Source: Dactylonectria macrodidyma
Taxonomy: Eukaryota; Ascomycota; Sordariomycetes; Hypocreales; Nectriaceae
Direction of reading: 5' to 3'
Assembly (NCBI GenBank): GCA_020744425.1
Contig: JAGMUV010000008.1
Span: forward strand, 1,736,001-1,800,000
DNA: 64,000 nt
The first letter of the stretch is position 1; each line of letters begins with the position of its first letter. Of this stretch, positions 31,937 to 44,046 are shown one piece after another. The notes under the pieces were generated by a model. It saw only the letters and a list, made by a program, of their open reading frames with translations. It was not told where the DNA came from and made no database searches. Made by a program: the position numbers and the translations under genes.

Positions 31937-32444
31937 TGTCGAAAAGTTAGGGCTTGGCAGGGTAATGGGTAGCGGGTATTATATAGCTGAACTTGGATGG
32001 AATCGTTGAATGGAGTCGATGGAGTTGGAAACGAATAATTGAGCGACAGGTCGACAGCATTTAACACATTTCCAACATCGCATGTGAACTCCGAGTGAAG
32101 ACCGTGACGGAGTTCGGACCCAACAACCCCCGGAGCTAGTTTAACGTGGAGGCCATCTTTGCCTGATTTTTGACGCCATGCCAGTGTTGCTATTGAAGCA
32201 TCTCGATCAAATTGCGACGTAGGCCAGGATGAGATATGGCGCTATTCCAAATAAAGTAACCGAGCAAATGGATCCCCGTGCGTCATCCCGGCATGATCCT
32301 GTCTTTCTAGCCCGCGCCGCAATCCCAAAGTCGCCGGCCACCTTAAAAGCCGGCCAAACTCCGCTCCAACGATACCTGGCAATTTCATGCTCGGTTACTT
32401 CTTTTGAGTAAGTTTCTGTCATTAATGTCTGTGATCATCAAATC
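31937..32444. promoter_or_regulatory. Shared divergent promoter region of SDR and Zn2Cys6 regulator
   Basis: 508 bp between start codons of two divergent genes. Such a head-to-head pair often means common control, and the regulator may act on the SDR; no specific operator is identified. Confidence 0.35.
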
Positions 32445-33774
32445 ATGGATAATGCGGCTCAATTTAAGGTCGTTTCTCAGGGCGATTATGCCCGAAAGAT
32501 CCGGGGTTCGCATAATCGTCCTCCCCACACCAAATCCATGTCTGGATGTCTGATGTGCAAGGCAAAGAAGGTCAAGGTCTGTACCAATATCAACCCGCTC
32601 CGCATCGAGCCTGACACATAAAAAGTGTGATGAGGTAAAGCCAGTGTGCCTTAGGTGCCGAAGAAATGGCCGGCGGTGCGCCTATATTACCCAGTCAAGC
32701 ATACACAAGACAACTCCAAGTCACCCAACCATCGTGGGTCATCGGAATCCAGGCGACCGATTATCCGTCCTGAGCGCCGTCACTATACCCCCTTTTCACT
32801 CCCCTAGCGCAAAGAACGGCACATCTAGTTTGTATCTGATGCATCACTTACACCAAAACTGGGACCAAATACTCGACATTCCCTACGGACCAGAGATCCT
32901 GTCCTTGTCCAAATCGCACTCCCTGGTTCGCAACACCGTCCTCGCCATCGCTGCATGTCACCTGCGGCATGTCGCTCCTGGTGTCATTCATCATCGAGTA
33001 GCCGAGCATTTCCAGCAATCTCTCGCACTGCAGGACTACCAGGCCACTCTGGATACACCACGGCGGGAGCTGGGCCAAGCAGATGTAAACGTCTTGCTCC
33101 TGAGCGCCGTCTTATTAAACATTCTTGCTCTTGCGCTTCCAGAATCTGAGACGCCTGAAGTCAGCAGCTCATGGGTTTACAGTCTGCGCGAGGACAGACT
33201 GGGTTGGCTGGCGATGCAAGCTGGCCTTAGACCATTGATACTGTCCGTTTCTGGACGAAAGGAGAGTCTGGAGAATACAATGGAATTTCTTAACAGAGTT
33301 TTTCTCGGAGCTGGATGTGGAAGCTGGAGGCTGGTAAGGGCAGCATATGACCTGGTAGGAGTACCAGACACTTGGGTCAGAACCTTTGGTCTCGACAGAA
33401 ATTTGGAGGATGAAGCGGACAACATTTTCCGCATCCCTGTCATAGTCCTAGCACGGTTGCGATACCTAGAGCCAGTGAGACGGAATGTTTTGATCCACTT
33501 CATGTTTCTTGGCAAGATTAAAGCTGAATTCCGCAGCCTGTTGTTTACTAGGGACGAGAGGGCACTGTGGTTGCTTGGATATTGGCTGGGGCTCATGCGT
33601 CGATTCAAAGGCCTTTGGTGGTGCAATAAACGAGTCGAGAGGGACTACCAAGCCATTCTTACCTGGCTTGGGCATCTTCGACTTGCTGACCGGCCTGGTG
33701 TTGAGGGGAAGCTGTGGGGAGAGATGATGAAGGAGATTGCATCGGCGCAGGTGTTGAATCAAGTACCCGCGTAA
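32445..33774 (+). CDS. Zn(II)2Cys6 transcription factor
   Basis: Exons 32445-32576 and 32626-33774 give 426 aa. The binuclear zinc cluster is split by the intron and is complete only after splicing: Cys35, 38, 45, 52, 55 and 62 (GCLMCKAKKVKC, then VCLRCRRNGRRC). The donor GTCTGT is weak but the spliced cluster is convincing. The remainder is a helical fungal-regulator domain (HLHQNWDQILDIPYGPEI, AIAACHLRHVAP) of the type found in sterol- and secondary-metabolism regulators. Divergent from the SDR gene and convergent with the FAD enzyme gene, so local control of these is possible but unproven. Confidence 0.88.
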
Positions 33775-34056
33775 GAGCTTCGACACCCTTGACACTGAGA
33801 ACCCGAGAATCGTTACCGTCTCTGGCACACAGCCAATTATAATAGTAAAACCTGGCATGGTAGTTGAACTTAAAATGACAACACTGATGAGGAAGTCTCT
33901 TGACATGAATGCTAAAGTTCTCATTGAGAAACATGGTGACTACGTCTGATTTACCTTTCTCACATATCAAGGATTGTATGAACCCAGAAGTTGAGCTCAC
34001 ACCGATGATAATAAAGGCAAAAATGAAATTATGCAATCTGAACTAATTTGAGTATC

Positions 34057-35732
34057 CTACTGTACCTTACCATTAGATTTGCTTGCGTGTACACCATTTA
34101 CCAGTTTTGGACTTTGTAGTCGTCTTGATCCGAATAGCCTCTCAAAAGTATAAACCACGAACACTTGAATGATCAAGAGGGCCAGTCGTAGTAGGTGATC
34201 CAATAATCCTAGGCGAGGCCTCCTCCCTCTGCTATACGTGGAATCTTTAAAGTTGAAAGGTAGTTTTGCGCCCAGGTGCTCCTGCGCAACGTAAAGTCCG
34301 CTGCTGAAGCCATCCTCATGAAAACCATATTTAGTCCATGCTCCAGCATAGCTGATACCTCGAGTGTTTTGAATATGTCTTAGGAGCTTCTGTGCTCGGA
34401 TAGCCGAAGGCGTATAGAGGGGATGGGAGTAATAGTACCGTCCTTGAATCGTCTCCGGCCGAGGCTTGAAGATGGGGTTGAGTGTCACAAGCACATCGCC
34501 AAATGTATCACGGGGTATGTGCTGGAGAATGTTCATGTTGTAGGTTAGTGAAACCTTGTCGATGGTTGATTTTCGGGAGGAAGAGGAGGACAGGGTGAGG
34601 TAATTCCAACTTGTCCATGCCTTCCGCCTGGTTGGCATCAGAGCTAGATCGGAGTGCAGAATAGCCTCATTCTGTGACGTTTGGAAGCATGATAAAATTG
34701 ACCGTTCCTGCTCAGTTGCCGAAGAGTGGACGATATCTAGCGCTTCGTCCCCGTGCGTGGCCAGAATGACATGGTCATACACTGCCGACTTGCCATTTTC
34801 CAAGTGTAGTCTTACCCGACCATCGCTTTCATGTGAAACGCGTTGAACTGGAGTTTTTAAGAAGACGTGGTTCGGTGGGAAACCCTTCATCACTGCATCG
34901 ATGTATGACTTGGATCCATCCTTCAAAGTGAGCCACTGAGGCCGGGCGGCGATAGTTGATAGTAGATGGTGGTTCCAGCTGAAAGGGCTGGTTAGTTGCT
35001 TGCGTTTGGGAATAGGATCCCGGTACTCACAGGAAGCGGACAAGTGTCACCGCTGGAAATTCCAATGTGCACTTGTCCGGGCTTGTGCTCCAAACTGCTG
35101 CAGTCATGGGGATGAGGTATTCATCCCGGAATGCTTCCGAGTAACCCTCGCGGTCTAGGTACTCTCCGATTGTCTCCTCTTTGCTTACATGATTCATCAT
35201 CGCATTTCCAACGTGGAAATGATGCTGTTCCTCTTCTTCATTGATGAGCAAGTCCAGGGCGAATTGGTTGAAGCGAATAATGTCGAAAATCATCCTCCAC
35301 ATTCTCGGCGATAGAACGTTTCTCCTTTGGCAGAAGAGGGAGGTCAGGCTAGAACCAGCCCATTCGAAAACACCACGATCTCGAGACACGCTGAATGTCA
35401 TTTCGGTAGGGTCAGTTTTTACACCGATTTTGTCTAGGAAGCTGATGAAATTCGCTGTGAGGCTAGTCAACTCGACGAAAGTGTGATTAAAGCTCGGTTC
35501 ACGTACGGTATGTCGCCTCATTCAGCACGATAAAGCCAGTGTCGACCGCTGTGGTATACTTTCCCTTCTTGAATTGCACGGTGTTGGTGTGACCGCCCAG
35601 CCGGTCGGCGGCTTCGTACATGTAGACGTCATGGTACGTCTTGTTCAATGCCCAAAGAGCTCCAATGCCCGCGCAGCCGCTGCCAACGATGGCGACCTTC
35701 TTCCTGGTAAAGAAATCAGCTGAACCGTTCAT
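34057..35732 (-). CDS. FAD-dependent amine-oxidase-like enzyme (COG2907-type NAD/FAD-binding protein)
   Basis: Exons 35732-35507, 35454-35031 and 34978-34057 give 523 aa. The dinucleotide-binding motif is [13 protein letters not shown] near the N-terminus, followed by [13 protein letters not shown], the usual amine-oxidase-type motif; splicing restores [15 protein letters not shown] and FLWNHH. A second GxGxxG-proximal region ends in [18 protein letters not shown], the C-terminal FAD contact, and a hydrophobic helix ([14 protein letters not shown]) may anchor it in a membrane. An alternative start 25 codons upstream (35807) exists; MNGSADFF is preferred because the Rossmann fold starts soon after. 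Substrate unknown. Confidence 0.88.
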
Positions 35733-37160
35733 AGGGGGCTGGATCTCGTCTCGGCGACGGGGTTGCGGGCAGGGATGGCAACTTTGTTGGGCTTGGGCGG
35801 AGTGCAAAGAAGGAAATGAAGCTGGAACTCTGGACAGCTACGAGCTAGAAATGGATAATGACGTGGGAATGGGGGCGACGTGTTCGCACATGTGATAGAG
35901 AGCTATGAAAGCTAAATGTCTCGGATGTAATCCAACATGATTGGCGCCGAGACACTGGGCAAAGACGTCGAGCGTTGATTTGATGGCGACGCGGCCAGCG
36001 GGTGGGACAGCTTGGAACAAGCGACAGCGACAGCGAACAGTGAGGGTACGGTACTTACATGTGCCTTGGCTCTGGCATGGTGGCTGGTTGTGCTAGTTGT
36101 TCCGAAAGCGGCTATCCGCAGATGGAAGAGGTGCGAGCAACAAAGGATCAGCGACTAAGGTACGAATATTCGCGGGAGCTCACAAGGCGAACGGCGGGAG
36201 GATAATGTACGGAGAAGGTCTCAAGGACTTCCGCGAGTGTCAGGATCGGAATGACATCGACGACTACTTTCTCAACGATTGGGCTCGCCCCACTTGGCTG
36301 GCCCAGGTCTATCCCGGTTGTCCAGACTCCAAGATAGAGGGCGGAATTACGGAGGAGGGGAATTCTGGCGCCACAGTGGCTCATGAACCTGGTGAGGCTA
36401 GTCGTTCCAAGTCTTGGCGCAGAAAATCTCAGCAGGAAGGCCGGCATCAAGCTTTGTGACGGCCTTTGACCCGAGTCTGCAACATCAGAGATTCTAACTG
36501 ACAATTTGGTGGCTTGCGAATCCAAGTTGACACGAAGATTGCCAGTATTCACTGGTGCTCGCAATTACATACAAGCTACAGAACCCATGGGCAAGGCCAG
36601 GGCATGTCGAACACTCAACGGGATCGGTTAACGTGAAATCGAGTCACCAATTCTTAAAAGCGCCGTGCAGGAGACCTGCTTTAATCTGCCCAGAGTGTTT
36701 CAACTCGACGCTTTTGACCAAGGTCATAACGCAGAGCCGCTTTTTCTTCGCATTCCGGGGTATTCAACTTTCTATGAAGAGAAAAAGAGAAAAGGAAGAA
36801 ATCTGCAGCCCGCTGGTCGAGATAATATCTCTCCTCGCGACTAGCGCACGGGCCAGCAAAAAATCACGTGCCCTACAATGTGGCTGGGCTCAAACCTCAT
36901 TGGCTGGCAGCGCATGTCATGCGCAGGCAACCAGCCATCCCTCCAGCAAGACGATCCTGGCTGACGAAGACGGCTAACAGGCACGAACCTCACCTGCCAT
37001 CTTCAACGAGACATCACCCCAGAATTACGCCAAAAGAATTGTCCATCTCCATTTTCCCTTCCCGCTCGCTTTCTGATCATTATACGCAAGCTACTACAGC
37101 CGTTTGCGCTCGCGCCTACAGTAATCCTCCCCAATCGACCATCTCCAGCCTCCCTCCACC
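35733..37160. other. Intergenic between divergent FAD-enzyme gene and VTI1
   Basis: About 1.4 kb of promoter and leader for both flanking genes. Frames at 36097-36564 exist on both strands with no recognisable content. Confidence 0.4.
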
Positions 37161-37977
37161 ATGGCGAACCCCCTCGATACCGACGTCGGCTCTGAGCTCT
37201 TCGGCTCCTACGAGGCCGAGTTCAAGATTGTACAGGCCGACTTAACCCAGAAACTCGACCAGATTCCCGAGCTTGCTGGCGAGCCGCGGAAGGCTGCCAT
37301 CAGCCAAGCTGAACGGGCTCTCGAGGAGGCCGATGAATTGGTATGTGACTGATGCCTGGCTCAACAAATTCGTATGCCATTGCGCAAGCCGTGCTAATAA
37401 GTGCTGCGTATATAGCTAGGACAAATGCGCTTAGAGAAACAAAGCATCCCCACCAGTTCTCGTACCAAGGTCAACCAACGCTTCCGTAACTACGAGTCCG
37501 ATACAGACGAAGCCCGGCGCAAACTGACGTCGCTGTCCTCCGACCGGTCCGCCCTCTTCGGGTCGCGTTACACTGACGATCCCGCCGGGTCGTCCGATAT
37601 TCATATGGAACAGCGCCAACAGCTGCTGTCGGGAACCGACCGTCTCGATCGAAGCACCCAGCGTCTTAAGGCAAGCCAGGCGCTTGCCAATGAGACCGAG
37701 GGAATTGGCGCAGACACCCTGGCAAATCTCAGCCGACAGCGCGAGGTCATTACCCATACACACGACACCCTTCTTCAGAGCGAAGGCTATGTGGACAGAA
37801 GTGTCAAGACTCTTCGGGGAATGGCACGTAGGTAAAGTGGATCTTATGAATGGCCATGTCTGGACAGCTACTAACTGCTTGGTGAACAGGATGGCTACAA
37901 ATCGGGTGATCACAATTGCCATCATTACTGTGCTAGTTATTCTCATTATTGCAGTCATTTTCAGCAAGTTTAGATAA
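37161..37977 (+). CDS. VTI1: Qb-SNARE Vti1
   Basis: Exons 37161-37340, 37416-37831 and 37890-37977 give 227 aa, the normal family length. The N-terminal half has the Habc-like Vti1 region; the SNARE motif follows (about residues 130-195) with LANLSRQREVI around the zero-layer Gln; the last exon encodes RMATNRVITIAI leading into a single hydrophobic C-terminal anchor. Vti1 works with several Q-SNARE partners in Golgi, endosome and vacuole fusion. Splice sites are clean (GTATGT with GCTAATA and TATAG; GTAAAG with CTAAC and ACAG). Confidence 0.95.
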
Positions 37978-38860
37978 GCTGTGTTCGAGCATCGGAGTTC
38001 CGGCAATTACGATCGGGTTTTGCTAGCACGGGGATTTCCCTGCTGTCTAAGGTCTACATGTACTCTCGTTTTTGAAGGAGGCGAAAGGGACTGGATTTTA
38101 TCGTTCTAGAAGTAGACCAAGGTTCATGTTACATTGTTTGGATGAGATACACTTTGTCCAATGCAGCAATGCTCCAATAGTTCGTCCTGTGACTCGAAGT
38201 TCGCCTATTGTATTCTTGGCTTTCTTTTGGCAGCCTTGAACCATGCGTCCCAAAGATAATCCGTTGTTCCATGAAATGGTACGTGACCAGGTATGCTGTC
38301 AAGCCAAAGTCAATCGCTGCTATCTCCAGAGCTCTGGCTCTCAAATGCGGGGAACTGGGTAAAGCACAGTATTCGCCCATGCTCATCAGACATCCCTGAT
38401 CTCTCATCTGTAGATTCACCGATGGAACAAACGTTGGGGTAAAGTGGACTCCTCCGAATCTCTCCGGTCAACAATATCATTCTGCGATTATTCTTTCCCT
38501 CAATCATGGAGTTGTTGCAAGGTCGTTGCCGACGGTTCATAACAGGACTCAGAAACTCAGATCAAGACACGGTGGAGCCTCTGGGGTGCATCCGAACTTC
38601 AGCCGGTCTCCCTGCCAGGGCTACGAACTCCAACCTCTCTCTTTGTTCCTCTTCTTGCAAAACCTTTCCCTCCCACACAACATCTCACAACCCACTCCGC
38701 ACCACTCCGCCTACACCTCCCTCCCGCAAGACAAGCTCCCGCCCGGGGACTCTGCTTATTCCTTTGCACACCTAGTGCATTCAATTCTTGCTTTCTGTAT
38801 AGCTGCGAAGCGTTTCTCTTGGAGCTAGCTGCGTGCTGAACGTGGCCTTTATGACCTGCG
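37978..38860. other. Intergenic, promoter and leader of SCD6-like gene
   Basis: 883 bp; the last 250 bp (38640-38760) are rich in C and T, as for a fungal core promoter and leader. No other gene is supported. Confidence 0.4.
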
Positions 38861-40801
38861 ATGTCTGAATTTCTCGGGTAGGCTGGACGTGGTCATCGAC
38901 ACCTGTCTACGCCCGCTTACGCAGCTACAGGTCTCGTATTTCTCTCATCTCAAAAAGCGACATTCGGTAAGTCGCTTCCCACACAATCCAATGCCGGTGG
39001 CCGTTGCTGACCTCCAGACCAGCTATGTCGGTACCCTCCATGAAATCAACTCGGACGAGTCGACAGTGTCTCTCGAAAATGTGAGGTCCTTTGGAACCGA
39101 AGGCCGCAAGGGCAGACCAGAGGAGGAGATTGCCTCTTCTGATCAGGTCTACGAGTACATCGTCTTCCGTGGAAGCGACGTAAAGGACCTGCGAATTGAG
39201 GACCACCCCAGCATTAAGGAAAATAAGCCACCGGCTGTTCCCGATGACCCTGCCATCGTCGGTGTGAGTACCTTCCCTTGCCCACTTCCCCTCCTCCATA
39301 TGATGAAATATTCCGGATGTAAATCATGTCACTGCGGAAAAGCGCAAAAACGATGTCGAAATTTCCGTTGCCTTCCTTCTGATCTTGGAGAATATGAAAC
39401 CCTTTTGTGTTGCATCTTGGTCCTGAACGCTTTGCTGACCAAGTGCTCAAGGCTCGGGCTCGTCCTGGCGCTCAGCCGCCATCGATTCAGAATGCTCCCA
39501 CAGCACCTGCTGCCTTTAACCAAAACCAGTATCCACCAAATAACTTTTATGGAGGCCCACCTCCTGGAAACTGGGGGCGAGGTGTTGCGCCTGGCCCTGG
39601 CCCGGGTCCAGCCCCGAACTTCGGTAACATGCCTTACCCTCCCCCTCCAGGATGGTTTCCTCCTGGTCAAGGCTTCCCTCCTGGCGGTCCCAACGGTCCG
39701 GGTGGCCCCGGTGGCCCAGCACCATGGGGCAATTACCCATTCCCTCCTGGCCCTGGCGCCCCAGGCGCGCCTGATGCTGCTCAGAACCAGCGAGCTACTC
39801 CAACCTCTGCTCCTACTCAGGACTCAAAGCCCGCCCCCGTCGCCCCAAGTGCTGACAGAGGAAAGGCAGCGACACCTAGTGGACATGCCGCTCCTCTTAC
39901 CGAACCCAAGTCGTTGGCTCAAGGCCCCAGACAGCCCGTCAATGCGCCTACCCCTCCGGTAAATTCGAAGCCTACTGTTGAGGAGGTCAAGCAGGTTGCT
40001 GCTAACCTAAGTTCGAATGGCCCGGCCGCCGACGGTAGCAAGACGGTTCCCACCGGCCCCAAGAACCACCGCATTACTCCAGTGATACCTCTCACTGGAT
40101 CAGCTGCCAAGCCTTTCCATCTTCCTGGTGCCGCAGAACAAACCGTCAAGCCCACAGCGGCTGCGACACCCGGCAACGTTCAGGATGCGACGAATGCGGC
40201 GAGAGCAGCTGTTGCTGTTGCGATGGCTCAGCTTGGAAACAGTGGTGGCAATGCCATGGACAACTTGACCAAGAAGGTCAACGAGATGAGAGTCAATGCT
40301 GTACGGGGTGGTCCTTCTCCTCGTGCACGAGGCCGTGGAGGCCGACCTCCCAATGCCAAGGTCGAAGTACCCGACTCCGATTTTGACTTTGCCCAAGCGA
40401 ACGCCAAATTCAACAAGCACGACGTTGTCAAGGAGGCTATCGCTGGCTCTCCGTTGACCGATGCCCCCGAAGGCGACAAGTTCGACGCTCCTGAGCCCTC
40501 GGCCTCTAGCGATGTTCCCAACGCCTACAACAAAACTCGGTCTTTCTTCGACAACATTTCGAGCGAAGCTAAAGAGCGAGCCGAAAATGGCGGCCAGAAG
40601 CCTGGTGGTCGTGAGTGGCGCGGCGAGGAGCAGCGAAAGAACATGGAGACATTTGGCCAAGGCAGCGTCGACGGCGGCTACCGCAATTACCGTGGACGAG
40701 GGCGCGGCCGCGGTCGAGGTGGTCGAGGTTACAGCCGCGGTGGTCGCGGTGGAAACGGTGGAAACCGACCTCAGTACCAAACAACACCTACCCCTCAGTA
40801 A
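38861..40801 (+). CDS. SCD6: Scd6/Sum2-type LSM14 (RAP55) protein, RNP translational repressor
   Basis: Exons 38861-38877, 38931-38966, 39023-39263 and 39452-40801 give 547 aa. Two very small exons (17 and 36 nt) rebuild the LSM14 start MSEFLGSRISLISKSDIRYVGTLHEINSDES, which is the family hallmark. A Pro/Gly-rich linker follows, then an FDF-type segment (SDFDFAQANAKFNKHDVV), an FFD-type box (SFFDNISSEAKER), a TFG-type box (METFGQGSVDGGYRN) and C-terminal RGG repeats. Family members bind eIF4G, Dhh1 and Dcp2 and promote translational repression and P-body assembly. The exon 3/4 junction (GGT/GTGAGT to TCAAG) is the least certain. Confidence 0.92.
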
Positions 40802-41809
40802 TTATGCTGCATGGATACGGCAGAACTGGCATACATGAATTTTGCTTAGTTCTTTAATTGCGGACCAGGAAACAACTTTACGTTGGGCTCGAGGCCAGCG
40901 TGAAGAAACCAATGGGGCCTTGGAGCCGACATTGAACGCGGTTTCTAGTCCCTTGTATGATGTATCAACTATCGGACTTTTTCGATATTTCTGCTGCCTA
41001 GAAAGGCAGGACACGAATTTCCATTTTCCCTTGCGGTGGTTCAGTGGAGACCACCACGTCTCTGGGTTTGGGTCGTCATAGGAATGGGATCAGCGTGGGC
41101 TCGGAGTAAGGACTGTATTGAAAGAAGGCAGGGTTGCGGTGAAGACGGGGCCTCTCATTGCAAGCTCTCTTGGGGGGGATGTTTTCAGCCTTTTGAATTA
41201 AACCATGCAAACGGCCTGGCATGGTCTGGTGCAGCGCTACATGCAAGAAATGAATGCCTGTTGACGAAGACGACGACAGGATGAACTGAAAAGTGGGAAT
41301 GGGGTTTGATGCATAACTAGCAGCATGGAGCGCCTACATGGCTAAGCTGCCTGGACAATAAATTCTCATCAAACTCATCCGGATTGTAATTGCAGTAAAG
41401 TGATGTATCTGAAGAAAGACGACATGAACTCACCATGGAGGCAATCTTCAGTCTCTTGACAAATTAGATGCAGCCCTTTGAGTGAGGGCAGTCATCAAGA
41501 GGCGGTGCAACTTTTTCCCACCCGCACCATAATGCAGCTGCCCCGCCGAACGTCATCGTTTGCCAGCGGCGTGACACATCGGACAATCGCACCCACCTTA
41601 ACGTGAAAAGCTCGAGGCATTCATTCCAATACAAAGACTACGACTTACAAATACCCGTGGGTAGCATCAAGCAAGAGGGGAGGCCCCCTTTCACCCAATC
41701 GCAACTTAATTCGCTTCTGGGCGAGTCACGCACAAGACAATTGGGAGTTCATGTGTTCTGCCCCTCATTCGAACCGAGAGACAAATAACCCACTTCAGCC
41801 AGCTCCAAC
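40802..41809. other. Intergenic
   Basis: About 1 kb between two plus-strand genes; 3' UTR of SCD6 and promoter of the TCF25 gene. No gene is supported. Confidence 0.4.
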
Positions 41810-44046
41810 ATGTCGAGCAGGCAGCTTCGCAAGCTGCAGAAGCAAAGGGAGCTCGAAAATACACAGGGACTCGATGCGCAAGGATCTGAGGACAGTGAAG
41901 ACGACCTGGCGCCCGTCGCCGCGAAGCCCCGCGTGAGCCTGTTTGCAGCGCTCGGCGGGGACGAGGACGACAATGAGGGGCGCGAAGAGGACGACGACGA
42001 CGAGCCAGAACCGCAGGCCGTCCAGGAGGTGAGCGAGTTGCAGACGCCCGCGGGTGGGAAGAGCAAGAAGAAGAAGAAGAAGAAGAAGGCCAAAACCAAG
42101 GTGGCTCAGGATACGGCCGAGCTCAAGGATGAAGAGGACGAGGACGAGATCGACAGGGCCATTAAGGAACTCAACATCACCACCGCCACCGCCAAAGCCG
42201 GCACCACCGCCCAACCAAACATCAACCTCTCAGAAGCTGAAAAGGAGGCTTTGGCGGCGGCCCGCCGCATGAACGAGCTTCTCTCCATCAACCCCTACCA
42301 CCTCAAGGTGGTCAACGAGATGCGCAACCTTTTCGGCCGCGACATCATCGAATCGGCGGCAGCCGAGGAGGAGCAGGAGCACATGCGCCGGCGCCAGGGC
42401 CCCGTGCAGCGCGAGGTCGACCTCGAGACTTTCCTCCGCGGTCCGCCCAGCACAAAGAAGCTGCCCGAGGTGTCGCTGCGCCGCAACGTCTTCATCCAGG
42501 GCCGCGAATACTGGCCGCGGCAGTCGGCCGGCGGGCTGGCGATGAGGGAGGTGAAGACGACGCGGGACGGCCTCTCGACCGAGTATGCGTACTTACACGA
42601 GGGGGACTATGACGCTGTGCAAGTCTTTTTCTTTGGGTGTGTGCAGATTGGTGAGCCGATGAGGATGGTGCACCTCCTCAAGCAAGTCCGTGAGTGAACC
42701 CGGCGGGACGGAACAGGGCCTTTTTTGGTGAAGGTTCGACATGATACACTTGCTAACAATCTACAGCATACCACGTATCAACGCTTCTCCAGGTCAGCAG
42801 CATAGCCAAGCAAGACCAGAATATGGCCCTTGCCTCCGAGCTGTGCGAGCGGGCTTTATGGACTTTCGGCCGTGTGACCACATCAGCCTTCCGCCAGAAT
42901 ATAGAACGAGGCCAGGCGCGCCTCGACTTCTGCCGCCCGGAGAACCGGCAGTTCTGGCTGGCCGGCTACCACTACCTCAAGAGCCTCATCCGCAAGGGCA
43001 CGTACCGGACGGCGTTGGAATGGGCCAAGCTGCTGTACATGCTCGACCCGCGGGACCCGTACGCGATGCGGCACTTTATCCACCCGCTCGCGATCCGGGC
43101 CCGCGAAGCTAGCTGGCTCCTTGACTTTGTTGAGGAAGCAAAGAAGACTCAATTACGTGACTCCGACTACTTCCAGCAGAGCGTGGTCCTTGCCAAGCTG
43201 CAACGGGGCGATATTGAGGGCGCGCGGGACGAGGTGAGTGCCGGGATGAAGCGAATTCCCTGGCTTTACTGCGCCCTGTTCCAAGAACTCAACCTCGACA
43301 CGCCGCCGTCCATTTGGGGCATCAATGCCGATTCTAATGAGCGGTCGTTCTGGACGAAGCTATATATTCACCAAGCCAAGGACCTATGGAACAATGCCCA
43401 GGCCACTAGTTTACTTCTTAGCGTGGCCAATACCTTGAGCAAGGTGGACGTGAGTGAGCTGGCCACCATAGATGCGCCGCCCGATCTTGGCTCAACTAGA
43501 CTGGCGTACCTTGAAGGGCAAACATCGTTGCTCACAGTGGCACCACGGGAATTTTTAGAAAGTCAACCCAACTACGAATTCGATCCGTTACCGCCCCCAG
43601 TGGAGGAAAATATCTTTACTGGCGAGGGCACGCGAATGCCATGGTTGGAGAAGCAACAGTCTGTCACGGCACAGGCGAGCGATATCGAGGCGCGCATGCG
43701 CAACATGCTCGAGCGACAGGCGGGTCCCGCCGCCGTGGATAACCCGCTTAGAATACCAGGGGCGGGTCCGAACCTGGGCTTAGACGACGATGATGAAGGC
43801 GACGTGGCCCGGCTGCTGGAGAGGGACGAAGCAGAGCTGCAGCAGGATCTGGAAGAGCACGCGAGGGGGAGAAATGGGGCAGGCCTGCTCGGGGCTTTGA
43901 TGCAACTCCTTGGCGGTGGAGGAGCCCGTCAGGCAGAAGGAGATGAGAACGTGCCAAGTTCACAGAGCCAACCCAATAATCCAGAAAACTTACCGGGGGC
44001 TTGGCCCGAGGATGACGATGAAGCCGAATATGGAGGTCGCCGCTGA
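41810..44046 (+). CDS. RQC1: Rqc1/TCF25-family ribosome quality control protein
   Basis: Exons 41810-42689 and 42767-44046 give 719 aa. An acidic, Lys-rich N-terminus (polyacidic stretches and an eight-Lys run near residue 85-95) precedes the TCF25 domain: INPYHLKVVNEMRNLFGRDI, NVFIQGREYWPRQ, YHVSTLLQVSSIAKQDQNM, RPENRQFWLAGYHYLKSLI. Rqc1 is a subunit of the ribosome quality control complex with Rqc2 and Ltn1, acting on stalled 60S nascent chains. The intron near codon 294 has a GTGAGT donor and GCTAAC branch. Extent and order match the family. Confidence 0.93.

Noticed and set aside
36097..36564. Plus and minus frames between the FAD enzyme and VTI1 genes
   Set aside because: No recognised motifs or splice structure, and both frames overlap the same sequence.
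38889..39962. Long frame of 357 codons across the start of the SCD6-like gene
   Set aside because: It reads through introns; spliced exons restore the LSM14 domain, so the frame is accidental.
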